Shown here: positions 1 through 7,987 of the stretch, in pieces | Layout of the letters: every line of letters begins with the position of its first letter | How positions within the stretch are numbered: the stretch's first letter is position 1 | From: Chordibacter sp038110535 | GTDB taxonomy: Bacteria > Verrucomicrobiota > Verrucomicrobiia > Opitutales > Seribacteraceae | Assembly: GCA_038110535.1 (NCBI GenBank) | Contig: JAYNJW010000023.1 | Coordinates: forward strand, 1-26,000 | Direction of reading: 5' to 3' | Length of the DNA: 26,000 bases | Translations under genes and position numbers: made by a program | The notes under the pieces: generated by a model | Told to the model about the DNA's origin: nothing | Databases searched by the model: none | What the model saw: only the letters and a program-made list of their open reading frames with translations

Positions 1-615
1 CCCAATATATCGGGTTACAGTGATAGGAGACCAGAGGTTGTGATGATGTCAGGGGTTACTAATGGAAAAATAATGCTTGGAGTGGAGTTCCGTAACTCAT
101 GGAATCAAGTGGCACCTCCTGAAATCTTGGAAGTGGACCTAACTACGGGAGAGTATGAGGTTCTGACGGTTGGTAAGTTGGAGTACAGTGGAATTCTCAT
201 TTCACCTTTTGATGATTTTTCCACGGTCTCTGTCTTTGATCCCGATGGGACGGAGCAACCCCCTCAAGCGATCACCGATTCCGATGGTGATGGACTTCCT
301 GACGATATTGAAATCGCTGCGGGGATGGATCCGAATTCCAGTGATAAGGCGGTCATCGATGCGGTCTACAATTATTTTTTCAGTTCGGGCAGCGGACCGG
401 TCAAATCCCTAAAAAAGTCCAATCCGTATACCCATAGTTGGTACTACCAGCCGGGAATGGGTTGGATGTGGACAAGCGGCAACGCCTTTCCCTACATTTT
501 CAAGTCTGGATCGGGCGATCAGACTGGAAGCTGGATGTTTTACAGCGAGGAATCATCCGATCCCATCCGCATGTACGACTTCGAGCGAGGCCGGTGGATC
601 AGTCTGGGAGAGTAA
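1..615 (+). CDS. 3' end of a secreted protein with TSP3-type Ca loop and aromatic C-terminal domain
   Basis: The frame is open from base 1 and ends at TAA 613-615. The GTG at 40 is only an internal start-like codon, so the gene is probably cut by the window edge. Counting from that GTG, residues 80-98 hold an acidic loop, DSDGDGLPDD followed by GMDP, typical of bacterial thrombospondin type-3 calcium-binding repeats. Residues 132-191 form an aromatic-rich C-terminal domain (WYY, GWMW, FPYIF, SWMFY, RMYDF, RW) that clearly resembles the last 70 residues of the giant repeat protein at 16231-23367. Seen: the motifs and the similarity. Known: TSP3 loops occur in extracellular proteins. Inferred: this is the C-terminus of a surface or secreted protein and the aromatic domain acts in folding, anchoring or sorting. 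The overall function is unknown. Confidence 0.75.
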   Translation, partial: PNISGYSDRRPEVVMMSGVTNGKIMLGVEFRNSWNQVAPPEILEVDLTTGEYEVLTVGKLEYSGILISPFDDFSTVSVFDPDGTEQPPQAITDSDGDGLPDDIEIAAGMDPNSSDKAVIDAVYNYFFSSGSGPVKSLKKSNPYTHSWYYQPGMGWMWTSGNAFPYIFKSGSGDQTGSWMFYSEESSDPIRMYDFERGRWISLGE

Positions 616-628
616 GAATGAGGAGAGG

Positions 629-1063
629 TTACTTGGGTTCAACCAAGTGCCTCAGGGCAAATTCATATCCCCTTGTTCCCAAACCTGCGATTACTCCCTG
701 AACGATTCCAGAGATGAGGGATTTGTGCCTGAAGTCCTCACGGGCATGAATGTTAGACAGGTGCACCTCAATCGTGGGTAATCCCGAGGCAATGACCGCA
801 TCCCGCAGGGCCACACTGGTATGAGTGAACCCTCCCGGATTGATAATCAGTCCGGAAAATCCGGCATCCGACCATTCGTGAATTTTATCAATCAATGCAC
901 CTTCATGGTTGGATTGATACGCCAGTACTTCACATGCCAGCTGTTTGCCTAGAGCCGCGGTTTCCTCAACGATTTGCTCGAGGGATTTAGAACCGTAAAT
1001 CTCTGGTTCTCTTTTGCCCAACCGGTCAAGGTTTGGTCCATTAAGCAGGCCTATTTTTTTCAT
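629..1063 (-). CDS. aroQ: Type II 3-dehydroquinate dehydratase
   Basis: This 144-residue protein has the usual length for type II dehydroquinase, which converts 3-dehydroquinate to 3-dehydroshikimate in the cytoplasmic shikimate pathway. The N-terminus has the LLNGPNLDRLG signature. The expected active-site residues sit at family positions: Tyr23 in EIYG, Asn75 in INPGGFTHTS, His81, His101 in EVHLSNIHARE, and Arg112 in DFRHKS. The ATG at 1063 is the natural start and has no Shine-Dalgarno upstream. The gene lies 51 bases downstream of the Nif3-like gene on the same strand and may be cotranscribed with it. It converges on the truncated gene ending at 615, leaving only 13 bases between them. 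Nothing appears broken. Confidence 0.98.
   Translation of the reverse strand: MKKIGLLNGPNLDRLGKREPEIYGSKSLEQIVEETAALGKQLACEVLAYQSNHEGALIDKIHEWSDAGFSGLIINPGGFTHTSVALRDAVIASGLPTIEVHLSNIHAREDFRHKSLISGIVQGVIAGLGTRGYEFALRHLVEPK
631..648. terminator. Possible short hairpin at the aroQ 3' end
   Basis: ACTTGG (631-636) and CCAAGT (643-648) form a perfect 6-bp stem around a 6-base loop. It overlaps the aroQ stop codon and lies just beyond the convergent gene that ends at 615. There is no T-tract on either side, so it is at best a weak or factor-assisted terminator. Confidence 0.25.
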
Positions 1064-1114
1064 ATTTTCAAAGTAAAATATAAAACCTAAGAATGGGCAA
1101 TGGTGGATGTTCGA

Positions 1115-1870
1115 TCACAAGGGACAGTTCGTCTCCACAAATTCATAAGGGAGATCAAATTGGTGGGAAACTTCTTTGGCCAAGGCATCCACCCCAAATC
1201 GTTCAGTTGCGTAATGACCACAAGTGTAGAGATTAAGTTCTAATTCCTGAGCGAGATTGAAGTGGTGTTGCTTGAGTTCACCCGTAATCAGCGTATCGGC
1301 ACCCGCTTGCAGGATCTTATCCACCGCACTCTGCCCGGAACCCGTAAGAATGGCAATTTTCTCAGGCTTTCCCATACCGTACTCCATCGCCCTAAATCCA
1401 TCTGGAAATAAATCATTCAACCGTTCTCCCAATTCCTGGCGGTCATAAGAACTGGTGGTCAATAACCCAATATCAACTCCTTGGAAGGGGAGGAAAGTCC
1501 CGCATGGTTCCAGCCCGAGTTTATTCGCAAGCACCGCATTGTTTCCAATTTCTGGATGACAATCAAGGGGCAGATGTGATCCATAAAGAGCAAGGTTTCC
1601 ATCAATGCATAGTTTGGTCTTTTCATAATTTGATCCGGTCATGGGTATGGGAGGGGTCCAATACAGTCCATGATGGCAAATCAGCAGATCGATGTTTTTT
1701 TCTATAGCAATCCGAAAGGGCACGAGCCCGGCATCTACACTGGCACCAATTTTGGAAACTTCTCCGTTGTTTTCCATTTGCAGACCATTATGGGCACCAT
1801 CAAAGTCGGGAATTTCGTCAAGACATACTCGATGGTCACAAAAGTTAATTACATCATGTAAGTCGACCAT
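1115..1870 (-). CDS. Nif3-like (DUF34) dinuclear metal-center protein
   Basis: The protein is 251 residues from the ATG at 1870; a GTG two codons upstream at 1876 would also be possible. It belongs to the Nif3/DUF34 family, annotated as GTP cyclohydrolase 1 type 2 homologs or YbgI-like proteins. Numbered from ATG 1870, the metal-binding residues are all recognisable: His66-His67 in LLICHHG, Asp103 in HLPLDCHPEIGNN, His219 in CGHYATE, and Glu223. The N-terminal DGAHNGLQ and the LITGELKQHH segment are also family hallmarks. The length matches the short form without the central PII-like insert. The true substrate of the family is not settled, so a conserved metal-dependent hydrolase-like role is all that can be said. 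It is probably cotranscribed with aroQ, which follows after 51 bases. Confidence 0.93.
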   Translation of the reverse strand: MVDLHDVINFCDHRVCLDEIPDFDGAHNGLQMENNGEVSKIGASVDAGLVPFRIAIEKNIDLLICHHGLYWTPPIPMTGSNYEKTKLCIDGNLALYGSHLPLDCHPEIGNNAVLANKLGLEPCGTFLPFQGVDIGLLTTSSYDRQELGERLNDLFPDGFRAMEYGMGKPEKIAILTGSGQSAVDKILQAGADTLITGELKQHHFNLAQELELNLYTCGHYATERFGVDALAKEVSHQFDLPYEFVETNCPL

Positions 1871-1959
1871 GCACACAAGATTAAAGCGGGAATTAGACCG
1901 AGCGAGAAAAAAGTTTTTCGTTGCACTGATTATTAGAATCTATACTTTGGACCTTTTGC

Positions 1960-2036
<77 letters not shown>

Positions 2037-2122
2037 AAATCTAACCATCAACCCAACTCCCAAAAAGAAAACTATTTCTCCCGTCCATACGTTCTCGGGC
2101 GGGCTTTGAACCTACAAGTATT

Positions 2123-3085
2123 ATGAACGTTTCTGTTAAAGATCTACTGGACGCTGGCGTCCATTTTGGCCATCAAGTACGTCGTTGGAATCCCAAGTCT
2201 AAACCCTTTGTTTATGACAACCGCCATGGTATTTCCATTATCAACCTGGAAAAAACTTATGACCTTTTAGAAAAAGCGGCTCAAGTAATTGAAGAAATTG
2301 TCGCAACCGGCAAACAGGTATTGCTTGTTGGCACCAAAAGGCAGGCAATTGAGCCAATCCGTGAACTTGCTGCCGCCACCAATATGCCCTTCTGTGTCAA
2401 CCGTTGGATGGGTGGAACGCTGACCAATTACGAAACGGTTTCCAATAGCATTGCCAAGTACAAGAGGTACTTACGGATGGAAGAGGATGGTAGCTTGGAC
2501 AAGATGCACGGCAAGGAAAGTGCTGCAATCAAGCGTCAAATGACACGAATGAACCGTGATTTCGAAGGACTTTTAAACTTACAAGGTCTGCCCGGTGCCT
2601 TATTTGTGATCGATTCATTCAACGAGGAAATTGCGGTGGCCGAAGCAAAACGTCTTAAAATTCCTGTGATTGCTCTGGTTGATAGTAATTCTGATCCATC
2701 CCTACTTTCCCACCCGATTCCCGGCAATGATGACTCCACTAAATCAATACGTATTATTGTGGATGTGATCTTGGATGCCATACAGACGGGATCTTCCAAA
2801 AGAGTGCAGGCACCAACCAAGCGCAAGGACATCACCCCAGTTGCTCAGGAACCTGACTTTCTCGAAAATGAGGATGAGCCAGAAGTCACCCTTCCGGAAG
2901 GATACGATGAGATGGATTTTGATGATCGTAAAAAATCAGAAAATTCGGAGGAGAGCAAAAGCTCTGAACCAGTTGCAGAATCCACATCTACCGTGGAAGA
3001 ATCGATTAAAGCAGAAGGCGAGCAAGGTGAACAATCCGCAGACTCTTCGGAAGATGAAACCGTCGCGGAGGAAACAAAGAACTAA
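2123..3085 (+). CDS. rpsB: 30S ribosomal protein S2 with acidic C-terminal tail
   Basis: This 320-residue protein is ribosomal protein S2 of the small subunit. The first 222 residues are a normal S2 core: GVHFGHQVRRWNPK near the N-terminus, CVNRWMGGTLTNY at 91-103, and the PVIALVDSNSDPS segment at 181-193. Residues 223-320 are an extra hydrophilic tail dominated by Glu, Ser and Asp, probably disordered. E. coli S2 is about 240 residues, so the tail is lineage-specific. The ATG at 2123 is the only sensible start and has no Shine-Dalgarno. tsf follows after 49 bases, the classic rpsB-tsf operon, so the pair is presumably coregulated. No S2-type leader structure could be identified by eye. Confidence 0.99.
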   Translation: MNVSVKDLLDAGVHFGHQVRRWNPKSKPFVYDNRHGISIINLEKTYDLLEKAAQVIEEIVATGKQVLLVGTKRQAIEPIRELAAATNMPFCVNRWMGGTLTNYETVSNSIAKYKRYLRMEEDGSLDKMHGKESAAIKRQMTRMNRDFEGLLNLQGLPGALFVIDSFNEEIAVAEAKRLKIPVIALVDSNSDPSLLSHPIPGNDDSTKSIRIIVDVILDAIQTGSSKRVQAPTKRKDITPVAQEPDFLENEDEPEVTLPEGYDEMDFDDRKKSENSEESKSSEPVAESTSTVEESIKAEGEQGEQSADSSEDETVAEETKN

Positions 3086-3134
3086 TTTTTTATTCTTTAC
3101 CAAATCCCTTTAAAAAAACTCACAATTACACAAG

Positions 3135-3962
3135 ATGACTATTACCAAAGATAGTGTTATGGCCTTGCGCGAAAAAACCGGAGCAGGTCTTATTGATTGC
3201 AAGCGTGCCCTTGGCGAAAGCAATGGAGATATGGAGGAAGCCATTTCCATTCTGCGTAAAAAAGGTGTCGCCACGGCCGCCAAAAAGTCGGGCCGTAGTG
3301 CAAGTGAAGGAATTATTGCACAATCGATCGCTAACGACCGCTCAAAGGGAATTCTTGTGGAAGTAAATTGCGAGACTGATTTCGTTGCCAAAAACGAAGA
3401 CTTCGTGGCTTTTTCTTCCGAAATTGCCGGCGAGTTGCTCGATAATCCTGGAGTTGATCTTGAGGAGAAAAGAACTGAACAAGTTGCAAAGATCGGGGAG
3501 AACATACAAATTTCCCGATCCGAAATCCTCGCCCCATCGTCTTCCGGTCTGGTGGAATCCTATGTGCACACGGGGGCTAAAGTAGCGGTTTTACTATCGG
3601 TTGGTTCAGACTCGGATATTTCTTCCAACGATCGGGTGGTCTCCATGGCTAAGGATATATGCATGCACATCGCAGCCGCTTCTCCTGTTTGTGTGACTAG
3701 GGGAGAAGTCCCGACAGAACTTGTTGAGAAAGAAAAAGAGATTGCCTTGGCTCAAGCAGAGGGGAAGCCACCCCAGGCAATTGAAAAAATTGTCACCGGG
3801 AAATTAGAAAAATATTATGCCGGTGCCTGTTTGCTCGAGCAACCTTTCGTAAAAAACCCAGACCAATCCATCCAGCAATATGTGGACGAGGTGGGCAATG
3901 CTGTAGGGTCTTCTTTACAGGTGGAAAAATTTCTCCGGTTTCAGGTCGGGGAAAAAGTCTAG
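3135..3962 (+). CDS. tsf: Elongation factor Ts
   Basis: This 275-residue EF-Ts is the cytoplasmic nucleotide exchange factor that regenerates EF-Tu-GTP. The UBA-like N-terminal domain (residues 1-55) carries LREKTGAGLIDCKRAL. The core exchange motif TDFVAKNEDF lies at 81-90, with Asp82 and Phe83 being the residues that displace the nucleotide-bound magnesium in EF-Tu. The C-terminal GKLEKYYAGACLLEQPF and the following QQYV segment are also typical. The length is normal. The ATG at 3135 fits the family N-terminus and, like its neighbours, lacks a Shine-Dalgarno. It is the second gene of the rpsB-tsf operon and is followed by a hairpin at 3974-3992. Confidence 0.99.
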   Translation: MTITKDSVMALREKTGAGLIDCKRALGESNGDMEEAISILRKKGVATAAKKSGRSASEGIIAQSIANDRSKGILVEVNCETDFVAKNEDFVAFSSEIAGELLDNPGVDLEEKRTEQVAKIGENIQISRSEILAPSSSGLVESYVHTGAKVAVLLSVGSDSDISSNDRVVSMAKDICMHIAAASPVCVTRGEVPTELVEKEKEIALAQAEGKPPQAIEKIVTGKLEKYYAGACLLEQPFVKNPDQSIQQYVDEVGNAVGSSLQVEKFLRFQVGEKV

Positions 3963-3973
3963 TATAGAAAGTT

Positions 3974-3992
3974 ACCCGGTGCACAACCGGGT
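3974..3992. terminator. Hairpin between convergent tsf and exchanger genes
   Basis: ACCCGGT (3974-3980) and ACCGGGT (3986-3992) form a perfect, GC-rich 7-bp stem with the 5-base loop GCACA. It lies 11 bases after the tsf stop and 20 bases from the stop of the convergent exchanger gene. There is no strong T-tract on the plus strand, while the minus strand continues with AACTTTCT. The position argues for a bidirectional terminator, although it is not a textbook intrinsic one. Confidence 0.55.
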
Positions 3993-4012
3993 TGGTGAGG
4001 TAGTGCGATGTT

Positions 4013-5035
4013 CTAGGAGTTAAGCACCCAGGTGCAAGTGCTCGCAACTACATAAAGAACGAGCAACCAGATACCATCGGTCTTTTGTAAGGTCTTTCCT
4101 CTCAGCCAATTGATTAATATCAGGGTGGTGAGGAGGAGAAAAACATAGTCCACCCATGGATGGGGAGAGCTGCTACCAACCGGTCTTATGATTCCAACCA
4201 AACCACCAATCAGGGAAATATTGAACAGGTTGGAACCTACAATGTTTCCCAACAGCATAGAAGTTTGTTTTTTCCGAACCAAACTTATTGAAGCTGCCAG
4301 TTCGGGCAGGCTAGTCCCGACCGCTAACAAGGTAAAACCAATCAGCTCTTCCGGTACCCCGGCTAATTGAGCCATACTTTTCGATCCATAGACTAGAGCG
4401 TCTGCCCCGATCCATAATGCAAGAGTGGAGACAGCCAGCATAAACATGGAAGTGCGGATGCTGGCTTGTAAAACTGGGGAAGATTCACCAATTGGTTGGT
4501 CGGTGGAGGATTCTTTTTTGCGAAGAGCATGCAGGGGGAGAACGATCAGATATAAGGCGATGAAAGTGAGAAAAAGAAACCCTGCCAAAAAACCGATTTC
4601 TTGCTTGGGAGAGAAAAATAAAAACGAACAAAATGTGCAAGTAACCACGAGCAGACAAATTCGTTGGTTAAAAGACACTGCACCTTTGGTGGGCACATTC
4701 CCAAGTAGCAGGACAATTCCAAGAATTAATCCAATATTAGCAATGTTTGACCCAATAATATTTCCAAGTATCAACCCAGTAGAATTGCTTCGTATTGCGG
4801 AAAGAGAGGTGAACAGTTCTGGAGATGAAGTGGCTATGGATACGATGGTTAATCCGACTGCTACGGGAGGAACACCAAGTTTAACAGCGACATTTGCACT
4901 GTGGTCACTTAACCAGTCCCCCCCTTTTATGAGCAGATAAAAGCCAACCAAAATACATAGAAACAAACAGAAAAGATAAAGCCCAGTAGATTGCCCCATC
5001 CATGGAGTAATCCAATTATCCAATAAATCGTACAT
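4013..5035 (-). CDS. Calcium/sodium antiporter (CaCA family, YrbG-like)
   Basis: This 340-residue inner-membrane protein is an inverted-repeat cation exchanger of the Ca2+/cation antiporter superfamily. The two alpha repeats are visible. Alpha-1 (about 61-106) has SIATSSPEL and GNIIGSNIANIGLILG. Alpha-2 (about 233-280) has AVGTSLPEL and GNIVGSNLFNISLIGG. The acidic residue in each SPEL/LPEL motif is the cation ligand in the family. About ten hydrophobic segments are separated by a polar cytoplasmic-type loop at 171-190 (KKESSTDQPIGESS). Known: family members exchange Ca2+ for Na+, some with K+. Which ions are used here cannot be read from the sequence. It is a single gene, convergent with tsf and divergent from ileS. 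Confidence 0.95.
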   Translation of the reverse strand: MYDLLDNWITPWMGQSTGLYLFCLFLCILVGFYLLIKGGDWLSDHSANVAVKLGVPPVAVGLTIVSIATSSPELFTSLSAIRSNSTGLILGNIIGSNIANIGLILGIVLLLGNVPTKGAVSFNQRICLLVVTCTFCSFLFFSPKQEIGFLAGFLFLTFIALYLIVLPLHALRKKESSTDQPIGESSPVLQASIRTSMFMLAVSTLALWIGADALVYGSKSMAQLAGVPEELIGFTLLAVGTSLPELAASISLVRKKQTSMLLGNIVGSNLFNISLIGGLVGIIRPVGSSSPHPWVDYVFLLLTTLILINWLRGKTLQKTDGIWLLVLYVVASTCTWVLNS

Positions 5036-5168
5036 CGATAGAAAAAGTGGCTAAGGGTGGATGTTGGAAGGTGAAAGGCAAGTAGAATCGCGAGAGATAA
5101 GGGCATCCGCCCTTGACTTAGTGGCTTATTCCTACATCTTTTTTCCCCTTGCTTGCGACACAGATTCA

Positions 5169-7958
5169 ATGAATTCACCTGAAAAACTAAAGGATACCTT
5201 AAACCTTCCCAAAACAGACTTTCCTATGCGGGCAAACGCAGTGGAGAGGGAACCTGCCCGTATGCAATATTGGGAAGAAAAAGGGGTATATTCTAGAATG
5301 CAGCAAAAAAATTTACAAAGTGAGACATTTGTTCTGCACGATGGTCCACCTTTTACCAATGGTGATGTTCATGTGGGTACTGCCTTGAACAAAATTCTAA
5401 AGGATTCGATTTTACGCTTCAAAAATGCCCGGGGATTTCGTACGCCCTACATTCCCGGATGGGATTGTCATGGACTTCCCATTGAGCACAAAGTGACAAA
5501 AAAACTTCGGGCATCCAAGATTGATTTTGATTCCGTTCAGTTACGTAGAGAATGTGAAGAATTTTCCCAATCATACATCGAAACCCAAAGGGCCCAGTTT
5601 AAAAGGCTGGGAGTTCTGGCAGACTGGGAGCAAGAATATCGAACCATGAACCCAGCCTATGAGGCAGAAATTTTACGAACATTTGCCGACTTTGTTGAGC
5701 AGGGCCTAGTGTACAGGAGTAAAAAACCTGTTTATTGGTCGATCCCATGCCAAACTGCACTGGCTGAGGCAGAAATTGAGTATCAGGATCATGTCAGTCC
5801 CTCCATTTTTGTACGTTTTCGATTAAAGGGGGAACAAAATACTTTCTTGGTTATATGGACGACCACTCCCTGGACCTTGCCTGCCAACCTTGCCGTTGCG
5901 GTACATCCCCGTGAGAAATATTGCAAAGTAAATTCTAGTGATTGCAGTTATTGGGTGGCGGAACAGCGGGTTGAGGAATTTGTCAAGGAGTGTGAACTCG
6001 AAGATGTTTCCACCAGCGATACCTGCTCAGGCTCGGACCTTGTTGGTCAAGCAACTCATCATCCCTTTATCGATCGGGAAAGTCCTGTGGTTGCTGCTGA
6101 ATATGTAACTATGGATACTGGAACCGGTTGTGTGCATATCGCTCCGGGCCATGGTTTAGATGATTATCTGACAGGATTGGAGCATGATTTGGAAATTTAT
6201 TGTCCCTTAGACGATGGGGGAAAATACATCGATGATGGTCAAATTCCCAATGAGTTAATAGGGGTTTCGGTACTGGAAAAACCAGATGGCTCCAAGGCAA
6301 ATCTTGCGGTCCTGGAAATTCTTTCCCGGACAGGAGCCTTGTTGAGTCAGAAAAAGTATCATCATCAATATCCCCATTGTTGGCGTAGTAAATCACCCGT
6401 AATTTTTCGGGCTATGGATCAATGGTTTGTCTCTTTGGATCAGGATGATCTGAGAAAGCGTTGCCTCGAAGGCTTATCCAATGTTTCCTTCACTCCTGAA
6501 TGGGGAAGAAATCGAATTCATGGATTTCTAGAAGCCCGTCCGGATTGGTGTATTTCCAGGCAGCGTGCCTGGGGTGTTCCCATTCCGGTGTTTTTCGACG
6601 AGGACGGAAATGCATTGCTGGATTCCAAACTGATTCAATTTTTGGCAGGCAAAATTTCTCAGCATGGGTGTAATCTATGGTTTTCGAAATCCGCAGAGGA
6701 ATTGCTCGATGGATTTGACCTGCCTGACCCATGGAAGTCCCGCAAATTATCAAAGGGACAGGACACTCTGGATGTATGGATAGATTCGGGTTGTAGCCAT
6801 CGTGCCGTGCTTCAGGGAAAAAAAGAGGATTTATGGCCAGCTGATTTATATCTTGAAGGGAGCGACCAACACCGTGGATGGTTTCAGAGTTCCTTATGGA
6901 CAAGTATGGTCTCGGCGAAAGCACCCCCATACCGTCGAATTTTGACCCATGGGTTTGTGGTAAATGGGGAGGGTAAGAAAATTTCCAAAAGTGATGGCAA
7001 GCCCCAGACTGCAGATTCTTATGTAACCAAATACGGTGCGGATGTTTTGCGCCTGTGGGTATGCTCGGAAGATTTTCGCCGAGACATTCCTTTGTCAGAT
7101 GAAATCTTGGATCAGGCGGTCCGTGCTTATCGTACATTGCGCAATACGATCAGGTTTCAACTTGGTGCATTACACGATTTTAGCGACGCTGAAAATGAAG
7201 TCCCGGTCGATGATATGTCAGCGATCGATCTCTGGGCACTCAGCAAGACCAATGACTTGATTAAAGAGGTCACCAGTTTTTGTGACAAATATGAATTTCA
7301 TCGGGCTATTCAATCCATTAACCGGTTTTGTTCCGGCGTTCTGTCTTCTACATATCACGATATTATCAAGGACCGTTTGTACACCCTGGGTACCAATGAT
7401 CCCTTGAGAAGATCCACCCAGTCAGCCCTCCATTGGATTCTTCAGTCATTAATCAAGTTGGTTGGTCCTTTTACCCCTTATATTGCTGATGAAGCCTGGT
7501 CTTTCTTATTAGGTGGAGAGGAATTAGGGGAAGACTTTCTCTGTCTCCAGGATTGGCCGATTGCTCGAGAACTAGGCGAAAGAAGCCAGTCGGTTGAGGA
7601 TATTCAAACCCTGCTACATTTGAAAGAGTCCAAAGTGAACGAAGCCTTGGAAAATCTACGGGTGAAAAAAGAAATCGGGCAGTCCTTAGATGCCGAAGTG
7701 GAAATACAAATTGGGGAGAGTAGTCCAATGCGTGCCATTCTTGACCGCCATACGCCCGAAGAATTGTCGGAGCTCTTTATTGTATCGTCTGTCAGCCTAA
7801 GCATTCTCTCCACAAGCGAGGAAGATTGTGTCCTAGCTAGGCATGCCACCGGAGTGCGTTGTCCCCGAAGCTGGCGTTGGGTACCTGAACTTATCAAAAT
7901 TGAACCCTGGGGGGAAGTGTCTCCCCGATGTGCCGAAGTGCTTGCCAAGCTTCGTTGA
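5169..7958 (+). CDS. ileS: Isoleucyl-tRNA synthetase
   Basis: This class I synthetase attaches isoleucine to tRNA-Ile in the cytoplasm. I start it at ATG 5169 (929 residues) because this gives MNSPEKLKDTLNLPKTDFPM, matching the family N-terminus; the frame is open upstream to 5061. The HIGH-type motif is HVGT at 68-71 and the KMSKS motif is KISKS at 604-608. The inserted CP1 editing domain shows TTPWTLPANLAV and TGCVHIAPGHGLDDY. The tRNA-binding alpha-helical domain follows. The extreme C-terminus normally carries two C-x2-C zinc pairs. Here only Cys898 and Cys921 remain, and the partner positions are Ser901 and Ser918. The dksA-like gene starts 29 bases downstream, with lspA after it. Confidence 0.98.
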   Translation: MNSPEKLKDTLNLPKTDFPMRANAVEREPARMQYWEEKGVYSRMQQKNLQSETFVLHDGPPFTNGDVHVGTALNKILKDSILRFKNARGFRTPYIPGWDCHGLPIEHKVTKKLRASKIDFDSVQLRRECEEFSQSYIETQRAQFKRLGVLADWEQEYRTMNPAYEAEILRTFADFVEQGLVYRSKKPVYWSIPCQTALAEAEIEYQDHVSPSIFVRFRLKGEQNTFLVIWTTTPWTLPANLAVAVHPREKYCKVNSSDCSYWVAEQRVEEFVKECELEDVSTSDTCSGSDLVGQATHHPFIDRESPVVAAEYVTMDTGTGCVHIAPGHGLDDYLTGLEHDLEIYCPLDDGGKYIDDGQIPNELIGVSVLEKPDGSKANLAVLEILSRTGALLSQKKYHHQYPHCWRSKSPVIFRAMDQWFVSLDQDDLRKRCLEGLSNVSFTPEWGRNRIHGFLEARPDWCISRQRAWGVPIPVFFDEDGNALLDSKLIQFLAGKISQHGCNLWFSKSAEELLDGFDLPDPWKSRKLSKGQDTLDVWIDSGCSHRAVLQGKKEDLWPADLYLEGSDQHRGWFQSSLWTSMVSAKAPPYRRILTHGFVVNGEGKKISKSDGKPQTADSYVTKYGADVLRLWVCSEDFRRDIPLSDEILDQAVRAYRTLRNTIRFQLGALHDFSDAENEVPVDDMSAIDLWALSKTNDLIKEVTSFCDKYEFHRAIQSINRFCSGVLSSTYHDIIKDRLYTLGTNDPLRRSTQSALHWILQSLIKLVGPFTPYIADEAWSFLLGGEELGEDFLCLQDWPIARELGERSQSVEDIQTLLHLKESKVNEALENLRVKKEIGQSLDAEVEIQIGESSPMRAILDRHTPEELSELFIVSSVSLSILSTSEEDCVLARHATGVRCPRSWRWVPELIKIEPWGEVSPRCAEVLAKLR

Positions 7959-7987
7959 AGCGATATCCTGCCGAAAATTCCTCTTAT

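Noticed and set aside
1921..1946. TTGCAC ... TATACT promoter before the tRNA
   Set aside because: The spacing is only 14 bases, too short for a sigma-70 promoter; only the -10 element is mentioned.
4425..4940. Open frame of 171 codons on the plus strand inside the exchanger gene
   Set aside because: It overlaps both alpha-repeat regions of a well-supported antiporter, and its translation is charged and motif-free.
5113..5141. TTGACT as a -35 box for ileS
   Set aside because: No acceptable -10 hexamer lies 16-18 bases downstream; TACATC at 14 bases is too close.
6490..7137. Open frame of 215 codons on the minus strand inside ileS
   Set aside because: The plus strand encodes unambiguous IleRS motifs here, including KISKS; the antisense product has no domain.
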